Shown: in pieces, positions 8,712 to 17,438 of the stretch
Position numbering within the stretch: the first letter of the stretch is position 1
Layout of the letters: every line of letters begins with the position of its first letter
Assembly (NCBI RefSeq): GCF_000419525.1
Contig: NZ_ATTE01000001.1
Location: forward strand, 62,001 to 126,000
Length of the DNA stretch: 64,000 bases
DNA from: Leucothrix mucor DSM 2157
Lineage (GTDB): Bacteria > Pseudomonadota > Gammaproteobacteria > Thiotrichales > Thiotrichaceae
Reading direction: 5' to 3'
Made by a program: the position numbers and the translations under genes
The notes under the pieces: model-generated
The model's input: the letters and a program-made list of their open reading frames with translations, nothing else
Database searches by the model: none
Told to the model about the DNA's origin: nothing

Positions 8712-11523
8712 CACCACTGACGTTGCTTACACAGCGTCCACAAAGTTCAGGATGCTCAGGGTCAATGCCAATATCTGGCTGATGATGCCAGCAGCGCACA
8801 CATTTCTCATCGGTAGAGGCTTGTGACTCAATCCAGATGCCGGGCAACTCATTAATGGCCACCGCATTTTCCGGAGCAGAGTCCGCTTCGACAAGCGTAG
8901 CGCCAGAGGTAATCAGCACAAAGCGTAGCTCTTGTTGCAGCTTGCTTAGGCTGGCGAAGTGCTCGCCTGAAGCATAAACCGTTACAGCGGCATCCAAAGA
9001 TGAGCCGATTTTGCCTTCGCCACGCAGAGTTTCAAGTTGCTTACTGACTGCTTCGCGTACTTTGAATAAGGTCGCCCACTCGTCATTGCTGAGTAAGTCA
9101 TTGTCATTCAAGGTAAACAGCTGATCAGACCATAAGCTGAATTGCGCATAAGGCAGGGTTTTATCCGCCGCATTGTGCGGCATTTCCTTCCAGATTTCTT
9201 CTGCAGTGAAGGTGGTGATCGGTGTCATCCAGCGTACTAGTGCGTGCAAAATCAGGTAAGCCGCTGTTTGTGCTGAGCGACGTGGCTGTGAGTCTGCAGG
9301 CATGGTGTACTGGCGATCTTTGGTGATATCCAGGAATAGGCTGCCCATTTCAATGGAGCAGAAGTGCAGCATTTCCTGATAAACCAAATGGAACTGCATT
9401 TTGGCATAAGCATCGGTAATGCGCGCTTGTACTTCGGCTGCTTTAGCAACAGCCCAGCGATCCAATGGCAACATATCTTCCGGAGCCAATACGTCGGTTT
9501 CCGGATTAAAATCACTTAAGTTCGATAGCAGGTAACGCGCCGTATTACGAATTCGGCGGTAAGCATCCGCAGAACGGTTGATGATTTCATCCGATACAGT
9601 GATTTCACGGCTGTAATCTGATGATGAAATCCATAAACGCAGGATATCCGCGCCCAGCTTGTTGATGACGTTTTGCGGTGCGATCGTATTACCGATCGAC
9701 TTCGACATCTTCTTGCCTTTAGCATCCACAGTAAAGCCGTGAGTTAACACGTTCTTATAGGGTGGTACGCCGTTCATTGCCATTGACGTCAGCAATGAAG
9801 ACTGGAACCAGCCGCGATGCTGATCCGAACCTTCCAGATACATATCAGCTGGGAATGATAGTTCCTCACGGGTGCGCAGTACAGACTCATGCGTGGTGCC
9901 AGAGTCAAACCACACATCAAGCGTGTCCATCGCCTTTTCGTAGTCATCAGCGTCATCGCCAATAAGCTCTTTAGCGTCAACACTATGCCAGTACTCAATG
10001 CCCTCTTTTTCCATGCCTTGAGCGACTTTTTCCATAATCGCTAAGGTGTCAGGATGCAGCTGCTGCGTTTCTTTGTGTACGAACAAAGAAATCGGCACAC
10101 CCCAGAAACGTTGGCGCGAGATACACCAGTCAGGACGTGACTCGATCATCTTGTAGATGCGATCGATACCCCAGCCTGGAATCCACTGAACTGTTTTGAT
10201 AGCTTCCAATGTTTTCTGGCGAAGGCCTTGTTTTTCCATGCTGATAAACCACTGAGGTGTCGCACGGAAAATGATCGGCGTTTTGTGGCGCCAGCAATGA
10301 GGGTAGCTGTGACGGATTTTTGTGGTATTCAACAATTGTCCGTTTTCTTCCAGCAATGCAATGATCGCTTTGTTGGCTTGGTAGATATCTAAGCCTGCAA
10401 ACAGTGGGGTGTCTGGTAAGAACTTACCGTCACCGCCGACTGGGTTGTAAACTTCAAGCTTGTACTTTTGGCCAACCACGTAGTCGTCCGCACCGTGAGC
10501 AGGTGCGGTATGTACTTCACCAGTACCACCTTCGGTTGTTACATGATCGCCCAAGATGATCGGTAATACGCGATCATAAAATGGGTGTGCCAGCTGAACT
10601 AAGTCCAGATCTTGGCCTAAGCAGCTACCAACCACTTCGGCAGACTCAATGCCATAACGCTCCAAAGAGCTCCGTTGCAGAGACGGCTCTAAAATCAGGT
10701 AGCCACGCTCAGTTTTTACCAAGTTATAGGTAAAGTCCGGGTGAACCGTTACAGCCATGCTGGCAGGTAGTGTCCAAGGCGTTGTGGTCCAGATCACGGC
10801 TGAGATATCGCCATCAACCGTTGCGCCAAATTTAGCGGCGACCGCTTGGGTATCAACCACGTTGTATTTCACATCAACTGTTGGAGAGGTCTTCTCTTCG
10901 TAGTCCACTTCGGCTTCAGCCAATGAAGAACCACAGTCGATACACCAGTTGACTGGCTTCTCGCCTTTCATCAAGTGGCCTTTATCGATGATCTTAGCCA
11001 GTGAGCGAACGATGTTCGCTTCAGTTTCGAAGTTCATCGTCAGGTAAGGATTGTCCCAGTCACCGAGTACGCCCATGCGCTTAAAGTCATTACGCTGACC
11101 ATCAATCTGCGTTAGCGCAAACTCACGGCACAGTTGGCGAAACTTTTTGGCGTCTACTTTAACGCCGACTTTGCCAACTTTCTGCTCAACCTTTTGCTCG
11201 ATCGGCAAACCGTGGCAGTCCCAGCCCGGTACGTAAGCCGCATCAAATCCCGCAAGATTCTTACTTTTGGTAATCATGTCTTTCAGGATTTTATTTACAG
11301 CATGTCCAATGTGTAAATCGCCGTTAGCGTAAGGAGGGCCATCGTGCAGCACGTAACGTGGCCGTCCGGCAGCATGCTTGCGCATTGCCTGATATAACCC
11401 ATCGTCGGCCCATTGGCGCAACATGTCCGGCTCACGCTTTGCAAGGTTTCCACGCATTGGGAAACCTGTGCTTGGCAGATTAAGCGTCGCTTTGTAGTCG
11501 GTCGTTTTTTCTGTCACCGTCAA
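8686..11523 (-). CDS. ileS: Isoleucine-tRNA ligase
   Basis: Charges tRNA-Ile with isoleucine and edits valine. The 945-residue protein has class I signatures: HIGHA in the N-terminal ATP site ([20 protein letters not shown]), the KMSKS loop ([10 protein letters not shown] at about 605), the CP1 editing domain between them ([16 protein letters not shown]), [11 protein letters not shown], and a C-terminal zinc finger (EKCVRCWHH and [10 protein letters not shown]). It is full length for the gammaproteobacterial type (E. coli 938). lspA follows with overlap. ribF, which often precedes ileS, is at 41 kb here. Confidence 0.98.
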   Translation of the reverse strand: MTVTEKTTDYKATLNLPSTGFPMRGNLAKREPDMLRQWADDGLYQAMRKHAAGRPRYVLHDGPPYANGDLHIGHAVNKILKDMITKSKNLAGFDAAYVPGWDCHGLPIEQKVEQKVGKVGVKVDAKKFRQLCREFALTQIDGQRNDFKRMGVLGDWDNPYLTMNFETEANIVRSLAKIIDKGHLMKGEKPVNWCIDCGSSLAEAEVDYEEKTSPTVDVKYNVVDTQAVAAKFGATVDGDISAVIWTTTPWTLPASMAVTVHPDFTYNLVKTERGYLILEPSLQRSSLERYGIESAEVVGSCLGQDLDLVQLAHPFYDRVLPIILGDHVTTEGGTGEVHTAPAHGADDYVVGQKYKLEVYNPVGGDGKFLPDTPLFAGLDIYQANKAIIALLEENGQLLNTTKIRHSYPHCWRHKTPIIFRATPQWFISMEKQGLRQKTLEAIKTVQWIPGWGIDRIYKMIESRPDWCISRQRFWGVPISLFVHKETQQLHPDTLAIMEKVAQGMEKEGIEYWHSVDAKELIGDDADDYEKAMDTLDVWFDSGTTHESVLRTREELSFPADMYLEGSDQHRGWFQSSLLTSMAMNGVPPYKNVLTHGFTVDAKGKKMSKSIGNTIAPQNVINKLGADILRLWISSSDYSREITVSDEIINRSADAYRRIRNTARYLLSNLSDFNPETDVLAPEDMLPLDRWAVAKAAEVQARITDAYAKMQFHLVYQEMLHFCSIEMGSLFLDITKDRQYTMPADSQPRRSAQTAAYLILHALVRWMTPITTFTAEEIWKEMPHNAADKTLPYAQFSLWSDQLFTLNDNDLLSNDEWATLFKVREAVSKQLETLRGEGKIGSSLDAAVTVYASGEHFASLSKLQQELRFVLITSGATLVEADSAPENAVAINELPGIWIESQASTDEKCVRCWHHQPDIGIDPEHPELCGRCVSNVSGDGEVRHCA

Positions 11524-12004
11524 TTACCTGAATGATCTTTTTCTGAACGGTGGAGAATATCAAGTTTTCACCGAAAAACCGATATCTATTAATGCATTGA
11601 ATTTGTTCGAGCTATATTTTTAAGCAATTGGCGATTAATGGCGCTGTATTTGGTCTGTGGCGGAGTCTTTATCTGTTAAGTGGGGATGGTGTGGTGCTAA
11701 GTCTTCACTTCAGAGGCTGAGATAGTCTTTGGTAATCGAGTCGGCATCACTCTAATCGTCATTATTCAGCCAATGCGTTAGCTCGATTTAATGATAATTA
11801 ATGATCAGCCATTATTAACGGTATTAATCGGCCGATAGGATGATGGTCTGGAGTAAAAAACTGGATGAGTGGGCGCTTTTGGAAATGGATAGGTTGCGAT
11901 AATAAATCTCGTAAGCCCGCTTCGAATAGTCATCCCGACATTGGATTGTCAGGATATAAAAAGGTGAGATAAAAAGGCTCGCCGAACGCCATAGGAAAAA
12001 CAAT
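11524..12004. other. 481-bp intergenic region between ileS and the Ig-repeat gene
   Basis: This AT-rich, divergent gap must hold promoters for ileS (minus) and the Ig-repeat gene (plus). TATAAA at about 11955 and the AT-rich cluster TTAATGATAATTAATGATCA around 11790 are the only suggestive blocks. I see no confident promoter pair, RNA gene, repeat or small ORF. Confidence 0.4.
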
Positions 12005-13816
12005 ATGTTCTCCCCAGATAACAAGAAATTTGTCACACGGTTGGTACTGCCCATTACTTTTAGCTCGTTAGCCTGTGCTTCTGCACAAGCGGCGGTCTTT
12101 CCGGTTGCTGTTGCTGATAGTTATACGACGACTTCCGGTCAAACACTTCAGATTAAACCGCTTGAGAATGATACGGGCGAAGGCTTGTTCATTGAAGAAA
12201 TTAATTCACCAAGACCATTTGGTTCAGGGGCAACGGTACTGGTTGATGGTTCCACGTTGACCTATACCGCACCTGATGGCTTTGTTGGTACTACTGAGTT
12301 TAACTATGGCATTAAAGATGTCGATGGCCAGATTACCAGTGCACTTATTACAGTCGAAGTAACCGCAGGCTCTGGTGTGAGCTTTCCAGTTACGGTAGCG
12401 GACGCTGCGACCACCACGAAAGGCCAGCCAGTCACTATCGATGTGCTAGCCAATGACAGTGGTAGCAATCTGTTTATCGAAGAAGTCGATTCACCACGTC
12501 CGTATGGCACAGGTACGAATGCGATTTTGAATAACAAGGTTGTATACACGCCGCCGGTAGGTTTTACTGGAACGAGTCAATTTCATTATGGTGTGAAAGA
12601 TTCTGCCGGACAAATTAATAGCGCTGAAGTCACAATTACCGTGACTGAGCCTGTTTCCACCTCTCCTTGGCCAACGGCTGGTGCTGATTACGCGACCACA
12701 ACTTCAGGCACTATCATCTATATCAACCCATTGTGGAATGATACGGGTAGTGGTTTGCGAGTAACGGATGTGAACTCAGTAACTACCTTAGGTGGCTCTG
12801 CTTCAATCGATAACAATCAACTGGTTTTCACTCCATCTGTTTACTCAAAGGGTGAGGATAGCTTCTGGTATCAGATTACCGATGATCAGGGGCGTACTAA
12901 TGCCGCGAAGGTTACGGTAACCGTTAATGGTGCGGTAGTCGATATGGGGCCATACCCAACGGCTGGCTCTGATACATACACCGTCAATAAAAATTCTTCT
13001 GATAATGTATTCGCAGTGTTTGCGAATGATACCGGTTCCGGTTTGTCGTTCCATGAGACTTATGCTTATTCGCAGAAGGGTGGCAAAACAACGCCAACAA
13101 GTGGAACGATAGTGTATAGCGCACCAGCTCAGTTTGTAGGAACAGATGAGTTTTGGTATGCGATGAAAGATGCTTATGGTCGCACTAATGCCGCTAAAGT
13201 AACGATCAATGTTGTCGACAATGAGCCCGGCCCAAATACTGAGCCAGATGCGGTTGAGGATATCTTCCAAAAGTCTATAAATGGTGCTGAGAGTCGTTTA
13301 GATGTGTTGGCAAATGATGTTGATGCAGATGGAGATACCTTGGTCGTTGATAGTGTTGGCGCAGCAACCTTTGGCTCTGTTCGACTGAGTGGAGCAGGCC
13401 GGGTGTTTTATACGCCGCCATCCACTCCAGTGAGTGATTCATTTAGTTATGAGATCTCTGATGGTAATGGTGGTACGGCAACCGCAGTCGCAACAATTAG
13501 TGTGACAGACCCTAACGATGGCAATGTCAGCTATCCAACTATTACCGGTGAGTTTGTAACGGTTGCTCCAGGTGCTACGGTTCTGATCAAGGTGCTTGAT
13601 AACGACTTTGACTCCGATGGCGATACGCTGGTGTTAGATCAGGTAACGAGTGGCTCGCAGGGTGGTACTACGAAAGTGGCTGATAATAATGGTGAGTTAC
13701 TTTGGGTTGAGTATACGGCCTTGTCAACAGCAACAGGCACTGATGAGTTTTACTATGGTGTGCATGATGGTCGTGGTTTGAATGGCTCAGGTAAAGTAAC
13801 CGTTACTTTCGAATAA
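12005..13816 (+). CDS. Secreted protein with six tandem Ig-like (cadherin-like, tandem-95 type) repeats
   Basis: A 603-residue protein with a Sec signal (ITFSSLACASAQAA, cleavage near residue 30) followed only by repeats of about 86-95 residues. They start at roughly residues 32, 127, 223, 317, 411 and 510. Each has the pattern ...ND.GSGL..., TPP or APA..F.GT..F.Y...D..G....A.VT..V. Repeats 1-4 carry NDTGSGL-type turns; repeats 5 and 6 carry NDVDADGDTL and NDFDSDGDTL, the acidic calcium-type motif of VCBS/cadherin-like repeats. No anchor, lipobox, sorting signal or type I secretion tail is visible, so it may be periplasmic or released. An adhesin or matrix role is inference. It stands alone between promoter gap and terminator. 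Confidence 0.75.
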   Translation: MFSPDNKKFVTRLVLPITFSSLACASAQAAVFPVAVADSYTTTSGQTLQIKPLENDTGEGLFIEEINSPRPFGSGATVLVDGSTLTYTAPDGFVGTTEFNYGIKDVDGQITSALITVEVTAGSGVSFPVTVADAATTTKGQPVTIDVLANDSGSNLFIEEVDSPRPYGTGTNAILNNKVVYTPPVGFTGTSQFHYGVKDSAGQINSAEVTITVTEPVSTSPWPTAGADYATTTSGTIIYINPLWNDTGSGLRVTDVNSVTTLGGSASIDNNQLVFTPSVYSKGEDSFWYQITDDQGRTNAAKVTVTVNGAVVDMGPYPTAGSDTYTVNKNSSDNVFAVFANDTGSGLSFHETYAYSQKGGKTTPTSGTIVYSAPAQFVGTDEFWYAMKDAYGRTNAAKVTINVVDNEPGPNTEPDAVEDIFQKSINGAESRLDVLANDVDADGDTLVVDSVGAATFGSVRLSGAGRVFYTPPSTPVSDSFSYEISDGNGGTATAVATISVTDPNDGNVSYPTITGEFVTVAPGATVLIKVLDNDFDSDGDTLVLDQVTSGSQGGTTKVADNNGELLWVEYTALSTATGTDEFYYGVHDGRGLNGSGKVTVTFE

Positions 13817-13836
13817 GTCAGAATAGCTCCACCAAT

Positions 13837-13883
13837 AAAGGCCGAGGCTTGTCCGGTAACTCCGGATAGGTCGCGGCCTTTTT
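13837..13883 (+). terminator. Rho-independent terminator after the Ig-repeat gene
   Basis: AAAGGCCG (13837-13844) pairs with CGGCC(TTTTT) at 13875-13883, and an inner stem GTCCGG/CCGGAT lies in the loop. The run of five T follows directly. It ends the monocistronic Ig-repeat transcript 21 bp after its stop. Confidence 0.8.
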
Positions 13884-13970
13884 GCGTGCTATTGTCAGCG
13901 GGTTTTATGCTAGTATTCTGCTGGATAGTCTCTGATTAGACTTAATAGGCACGTGGGGGTGCTGCGGCAA

Positions 13971-14546
13971 ATGGCGCAAACGGTAGTGAAAAAACGGAAA
14001 ACAAGCTGGTCACGGCTGCTGGTAGAATTGCTGCTGATTGTAGCGATCGTACTCGGTGTACGCATGTGGTTTCAGCGTGATATGCCCTCTGGCCCGGCTC
14101 CAGACTTTCAAGCAGTTACAATGGATGGCAAGTTGGTTAATCTTCAGGACTACCGAGGCGAGCCATTATTGCTTCACTTCTGGGCTAGCTGGTGTGACTT
14201 CTGCCAATTTAGTGAGAAAAGTATTACCGGTATCAGTCAGGATTGGCCAGTGCTGAGTGTGGCTTATCAGTCTGGAGATAAGGCTGAAGTATCTGAGTAT
14301 ATTAAGTCGCATGGACTTGAAGGGTGGACGACAATTCCTGATGAAGATGGCCGTTTGGCTGAGTTGTTTGGGGTCTCTGCTGTACCTGCCAGCTATGTCA
14401 TCGATGGTAAGGGGAATATCCGAATCAAAGAAGTGGGCTTAACCACTGGCTGGGGCTTAAGAGTGAGGCTTTGGTATGCCAAAAATGTCGATAGCTTAGG
14501 TGGTCTTTTCGGCTTTCCGTCCGCTGTTGCAGGCGATAATAAATAA
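13971..14546 (+). CDS. Membrane-anchored thioredoxin-like protein (TlpA/ScsD type)
   Basis: A 191-residue periplasmic disulfide oxidoreductase with one N-terminal membrane segment (LLVELLLIVAIVLGVRMWF). The thioredoxin-like domain contains PAPDFQAVTMDGKLVNLQDY, the active site FWASWCDFCQFSE (CxxC = CDFC), and the cis-Pro loop SAVPASYVIDGKG. It resembles AhpC/TSA-TlpA proteins that reduce periplasmic disulfides, or ScsD-like proteins; the substrate is unknown. The ATG at 13971 is chosen, with a G-rich SD-like stretch at 13955-13959. An in-frame GTG at 13953 would add 6 residues. It begins a plus-strand run toward birA and coaX. Confidence 0.8.
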   Translation: MAQTVVKKRKTSWSRLLVELLLIVAIVLGVRMWFQRDMPSGPAPDFQAVTMDGKLVNLQDYRGEPLLLHFWASWCDFCQFSEKSITGISQDWPVLSVAYQSGDKAEVSEYIKSHGLEGWTTIPDEDGRLAELFGVSAVPASYVIDGKGNIRIKEVGLTTGWGLRVRLWYAKNVDSLGGLFGFPSAVAGDNK

Positions 14547-14566
14547 TAACGACTCAGGCGTTGCCA

Positions 14567-15331
14567 ATGCAATCTGAACGAATTAGCGCAGAATTTTTAA
14601 TACAAAATAGCCGCCAGCAATGGGCGGATATTCAGGTGCTTGATCGCATCGACTCGACTAATAATTACCTTAAAAATAAATCGGAAGCTCGCTTGGTATG
14701 CCTTGCTGAGCAGCAAACTGGTGGCCGTGGTCGACATGGAAATCAATGGCGATCGCCAGATGCGCAAAATATCTACCTTTCCTATAGCTGGGAGTTTGAA
14801 ACTCCACCAGACCATTTGGGTTTATTGAGCCTTTGGGTGGGTATTGTGCTGGCTAAGACGCTCGAAACATTCGGCTTAAGCGAGCATGGAATTAAGTGGC
14901 CCAACGATGTGTACTGGCGACAGCAAAAAATGGGCGGCATTCTGATTGAAGGAAGTAATCTATCGCCGGTTTTGGTGGTTGGTATTGGCCTCAATATTAA
15001 TATGCAAAATGGGGCTGGGATTGATCAGCCGTGGGTTAGTTTAAGTGAAGCACTTGATAAGCCGGTCAACCGTAATCATTTATTGATTGCGATGTTAGAC
15101 GCACTTTATGAGGCGATGGAGGAGTTTGGGCATATGTCGCCAGCAGACCTTTTACGAGACTGGCGTCGATGGGATCTGATCCGAGATCATGCTGTCAGTT
15201 TTATGGATAACCAGGAATTACTTCAGGGCAAGGCGCGCGGCGTTAGTGCTGATGGTAAGCTGTTGGTCGAGTTGCCTTCCGGTGAAGTAAGGCCATTCAG
15301 TACCGCCATTAATACGGTGCGTTGGAAATGA
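14567..15331 (+). CDS. birA: Biotin-[acetyl-CoA-carboxylase] ligase, catalytic-only form
   Basis: Attaches biotin to the BCCP subunit of acetyl-CoA carboxylase through biotinyl-AMP. The N-terminus goes almost straight into the catalytic domain: DRIDSTNNYL, then QQTGGRGRHGNQW (GRGRxG biotinyl-AMP loop, about residues 50-63), KWPNDVYW and KMGGILIEG, with a C-terminal SH3-like segment (ARGVSADGKLLVELPSGEVR). At 254 residues it lacks the N-terminal winged helix of E. coli BirA (321 residues), so it should not act as bio-operon repressor. The ATG at 14567, with AGG 8 bp upstream, is preferred over TTG at 14561. Its stop overlaps coaX (ATGA). Confidence 0.93.
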   Translation: MQSERISAEFLIQNSRQQWADIQVLDRIDSTNNYLKNKSEARLVCLAEQQTGGRGRHGNQWRSPDAQNIYLSYSWEFETPPDHLGLLSLWVGIVLAKTLETFGLSEHGIKWPNDVYWRQQKMGGILIEGSNLSPVLVVGIGLNINMQNGAGIDQPWVSLSEALDKPVNRNHLLIAMLDALYEAMEEFGHMSPADLLRDWRRWDLIRDHAVSFMDNQELLQGKARGVSADGKLLVELPSGEVRPFSTAINTVRWK

Positions 15332-16083
15332 TTCTGCTGGTGGATATGGGGAATAGCCGGTTGAAGTCAGCGGTCTACAGCGCAAGTGGTCTATCCGACT
15401 TTCACTCTGAACCTTATGATGGACGTAAAGCCATAGAGTGCCTGAATGAGCACTTGCTGCAGCATAGTGATGTGACTGATTTAGCCTTAGTTTCAGTGCG
15501 TGGCAAAGGATTTGAGGCGGATGTTCGCGAGCTTTGTCAGCAAAGCGGCATCAAGCTGCACTGGGCGGGCTCAGTTGCAGAGGCACATGGGGTTAAGAAC
15601 CAATATCGACTGCCTGAGACTCTAGGTAGTGATCGCTTTGTTGCGCTGGTTGGTGCGCATCATTTATTGCCTAATGAGCATTGCATTGTTGTCGATTGTG
15701 GAACGGCAGTCACCATTGATGGTTTAACCGCTGACGGTGAGTTTAGTGGCGGCGTCATTATCCCTGGCCTGCGGCTTTGGGGGGATAGCCTGATACAGCG
15801 TGCAGATCAGCTCAATGAGCACCGCCTACAGCATCCTGAAGTTTTTGCTAAAGACACTGCACAAGCGATCGGTAGTGGAAGTTTGTACGGATTAGTGGGT
15901 GCAATAGAAGGCATCTGTCAGCGCATGCAAGATCAGCTTGAAGCCCGCTTTGGCTCAGAGATTCATGTTACCCGTATCTTGTGCGGCGGTGATGCTGAGT
16001 TGATTGCGGAGCACGCGCAGTCCAAATTCCAGTTACAGCCACATCTGGTTTTGCAGGGCTTGGCCCAATTTGTGGACTGCTAA
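15328..16083 (+). CDS. coaX: Type III pantothenate kinase
   Basis: Phosphorylates pantothenate, the first step of coenzyme A synthesis. CoaX enzymes are feedback-resistant, unlike CoaA. Visible motifs are the N-terminal LVDMGNSRLKSAVY (phosphate-binding), PETLGSDRFVALVGA, VVDCGTAVTIDGL and GGVIIPGLRLWGDSL. At 251 residues it is normal length. The ATG at 15328 overlaps the birA stop as ATGA; an in-frame TTG at 15322 is less likely. The next gene starts within its stop codon (TAATG), so birA, coaX and the SPOR gene are probably one operon. birA-coaX-SPOR is a recurrent order in gammaproteobacteria. Confidence 0.95.
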   Translation: MILLVDMGNSRLKSAVYSASGLSDFHSEPYDGRKAIECLNEHLLQHSDVTDLALVSVRGKGFEADVRELCQQSGIKLHWAGSVAEAHGVKNQYRLPETLGSDRFVALVGAHHLLPNEHCIVVDCGTAVTIDGLTADGEFSGGVIIPGLRLWGDSLIQRADQLNEHRLQHPEVFAKDTAQAIGSGSLYGLVGAIEGICQRMQDQLEARFGSEIHVTRILCGGDAELIAEHAQSKFQLQPHLVLQGLAQFVDC

Positions 16084-16718
16084 TGCGCATTCTGATCATC
16101 ACACTTATCACGCTAAATATTCTCTATTTTGTTGGAGTGTATTTATTTAGCTTGGTATTTGATCAGCGCCCACCAATTAACGAGCCTAATATTCCAACGA
16201 TTACCTTGCTAAGCTCGGGTAATGAGAATGATTTGGGTAAAGTGGTTGATACGCAGTGCTTCACCGTTGGCCCCTTCAGTGTTGAAAAGACCGCACGCTT
16301 AGTGGCGGATAGGCTCTCAGATGCCGGCTTTGCTGTTAATATTCGTCGACAGCAAACTGATCAAATTCAACAATATCTGGTGTTCTTACCGCAACTAAAG
16401 AGCCGTGAAGCGGCTGAAAAAGTGGTTGCCGATATTAAAACTCACAACATCAAAGATTACTCGATTATTGCCAGTGGGCCTTATAAAAACGCCATTGCAC
16501 TGGGTGTGTTTAGTAATCTGGATAAGGCGCGGCGACATGCAGAGTATGTGCGGTATTTGGGTTACGATGCCCGATATACCGAGCAGCGTCAGCGGGCGGT
16601 GGTGTACTGGATTGGCTATGATGAGCCATTTGGCGAGCCAGCTCCGGTGCTTAAGTGGGCAAAAGAGGTTGATCCGAAGGTCAGTGTGCAAAAAATTCCT
16701 GAAGCCTGCGAGTTCTGA
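16083..16718 (+). CDS. Membrane-anchored SPOR-domain protein
   Basis: A 211-residue protein with an N-terminal membrane segment (IITLITLNILYFVGVYLFSLVF) and a periplasmic part. A SPOR-like module covers about residues 58-135 (CFTVGPFSVEKTARLVADRL, then YLVFLPQLKSREAAE), and a second similar half begins around GPYKNAIALGVFSNLDKARR. It starts in the coaX stop codon and is followed 3 bp later by cbiX. Similar proteins sit behind coaX in Pseudomonas relatives. Septal peptidoglycan binding is the family role; the specific function is unknown. Confidence 0.75.
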   Translation: MRILIITLITLNILYFVGVYLFSLVFDQRPPINEPNIPTITLLSSGNENDLGKVVDTQCFTVGPFSVEKTARLVADRLSDAGFAVNIRRQQTDQIQQYLVFLPQLKSREAAEKVVADIKTHNIKDYSIIASGPYKNAIALGVFSNLDKARRHAEYVRYLGYDARYTEQRQRAVVYWIGYDEPFGEPAPVLKWAKEVDPKVSVQKIPEACEF

Positions 16719-16721
16719 TCT

Positions 16722-17093
16722 ATGAAAACCTTGTTATTGGTTGCCCATGGCAGCCGAAAAGTTTCATCTAATGCCGCGATTGAAGCTTTAACTGAAAAAC
16801 TTCGCCAGCGCTTGGCGGGAACCGATTTTTCTGCGATTACTCATGCATTCTTAGAATTAACAGAGCCTTCTATTCCGCAAGGTATTGCCAATTTAGTCGA
16901 TGGCGGTGCGAAGCAAGTTGTGATTATGCCTTATTTTTTGGCACCGGGTACCCACGTAGTGGATGATGTGCCAGAGCTGGTTAGTGAGGCGAGATCCCGA
17001 TACCCTGAGATTGAGTTCACTATTATGCCGTACTTAGGGGAAACAGAAGGGATCATCGACCTGATACTGCTGAGTGCAGCTCAGGCCGATTAG
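16722..17093 (+). CDS. Small CbiX/SirB-type sirohydrochlorin chelatase
   Basis: A 123-residue single-domain chelatase. The N-terminal MKTLLLVAHGSRKVSSN has the metal-binding His of class II chelatases, and PYFLAPGTHVVDDVPELV carries the second His. Members insert cobalt, nickel or iron into sirohydrochlorin or related tetrapyrroles; the length matches CbiXS. No siroheme or cobalamin genes are nearby, so the metal is unresolved. It starts 3 bp after the SPOR gene. A 6S RNA on the opposite strand ends a few bases after its stop. Confidence 0.85.
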   Translation: MKTLLLVAHGSRKVSSNAAIEALTEKLRQRLAGTDFSAITHAFLELTEPSIPQGIANLVDGGAKQVVIMPYFLAPGTHVVDDVPELVSEARSRYPEIEFTIMPYLGETEGIIDLILLSAAQAD

Positions 17094-17099
17094 AATTAG

Positions 17100-17287
17100 G
17101 TGGATGCAACCAAGTCGCCGTTGTAACTCATTGTCCTTGAACCAACGGTTCAAGTGGGAGCCATGAGAGTGATATTAGGCTTACCGAAAAACGGTCATGC
17201 GCACAGCCACTCCACAAGTGCTCCCGGGTAGCATAATTAGGCTCAAGGGAAACCCGAGCACTGACAAATGACCCAGTAGACATCCGT
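17100..17287 (-). ncRNA. ssrS: 6S RNA
   Basis: Read on the minus strand, this 188-nt segment aligns by eye with E. coli 6S RNA (184 nt): CCCTTGAGCC near the 5' half, then GCGCATG.CCG, AAGCCTAA, and CTTGAACC-N3-GGTTCAAGG followed by GTTACA and GGCGAC near the 3' end. The termini pair: GGATG near the 5' end (17281-17285) with CATCC at 17102-17106, as expected for the closing stem. A near-consensus promoter sits just upstream. 6S RNA sequesters sigma70 RNA polymerase in stationary phase. It lies between cbiX and lexA, not between zapA and ygfA. Ends are estimated to a few bases. Confidence 0.85.
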
Positions 17288-17293
17288 ATATTT

Positions 17294-17322
17294 AATATAA
17301 TCTATCTGAGCAGTTTTGTTAA
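17294..17322 (-). promoter_or_regulatory. sigma70 promoter of 6S RNA
   Basis: On the minus strand TTAACA (17322-17317) and TATATT (17299-17294) are 17 bp apart, which puts transcription start at about 17287, exactly where the 6S terminal stem begins. It is divergent from the lexA promoter. Confidence 0.75.
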
Positions 17323-17332
17323 GTACTCTCTA

Positions 17333-17350
17333 TCTAAAATAAAATTTAGA
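17333..17350. promoter_or_regulatory. TCTAAA-N6-TTTAGA palindrome between ssrS and lexA promoters
   Basis: A perfect 6+6 inverted repeat, almost symmetric in its AT-rich centre, lies between the -35 elements of the two divergent promoters. It is the best operator-like sequence in the region; the binding protein is unknown (LexA autoregulation is one possibility). No CTGT-N8-ACAG box is visible. Confidence 0.35.
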
Positions 17351-17379
17351 GTAAATAGTTAGCAGATATTGATGAGTGC

Positions 17380-17408
17380 TTGAAAGTTTTCTTTTTGTTC
17401 GCTATAAC
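17380..17408 (+). promoter_or_regulatory. sigma70 promoter of lexA
   Basis: TTGAAA (17380-17385), a 17-bp spacer and TATAAC (17403-17408) predict a start near 17415, 24 nt before the lexA ATG. Its position also excludes the upstream in-frame start codon at 17376. Confidence 0.65.
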
Positions 17409-17438
17409 TTTTGCAGGGGCAAACTTAAGGAAACAATC

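Noticed and set aside
17100-17290. The 17.1-17.3 kb gap as a plus-strand RNA or tRNA-like element
   Set aside because: The TTGAACC-N3-GGTTCAA hairpin is palindromic, but conserved 6S blocks and the promoter fit only the minus strand.
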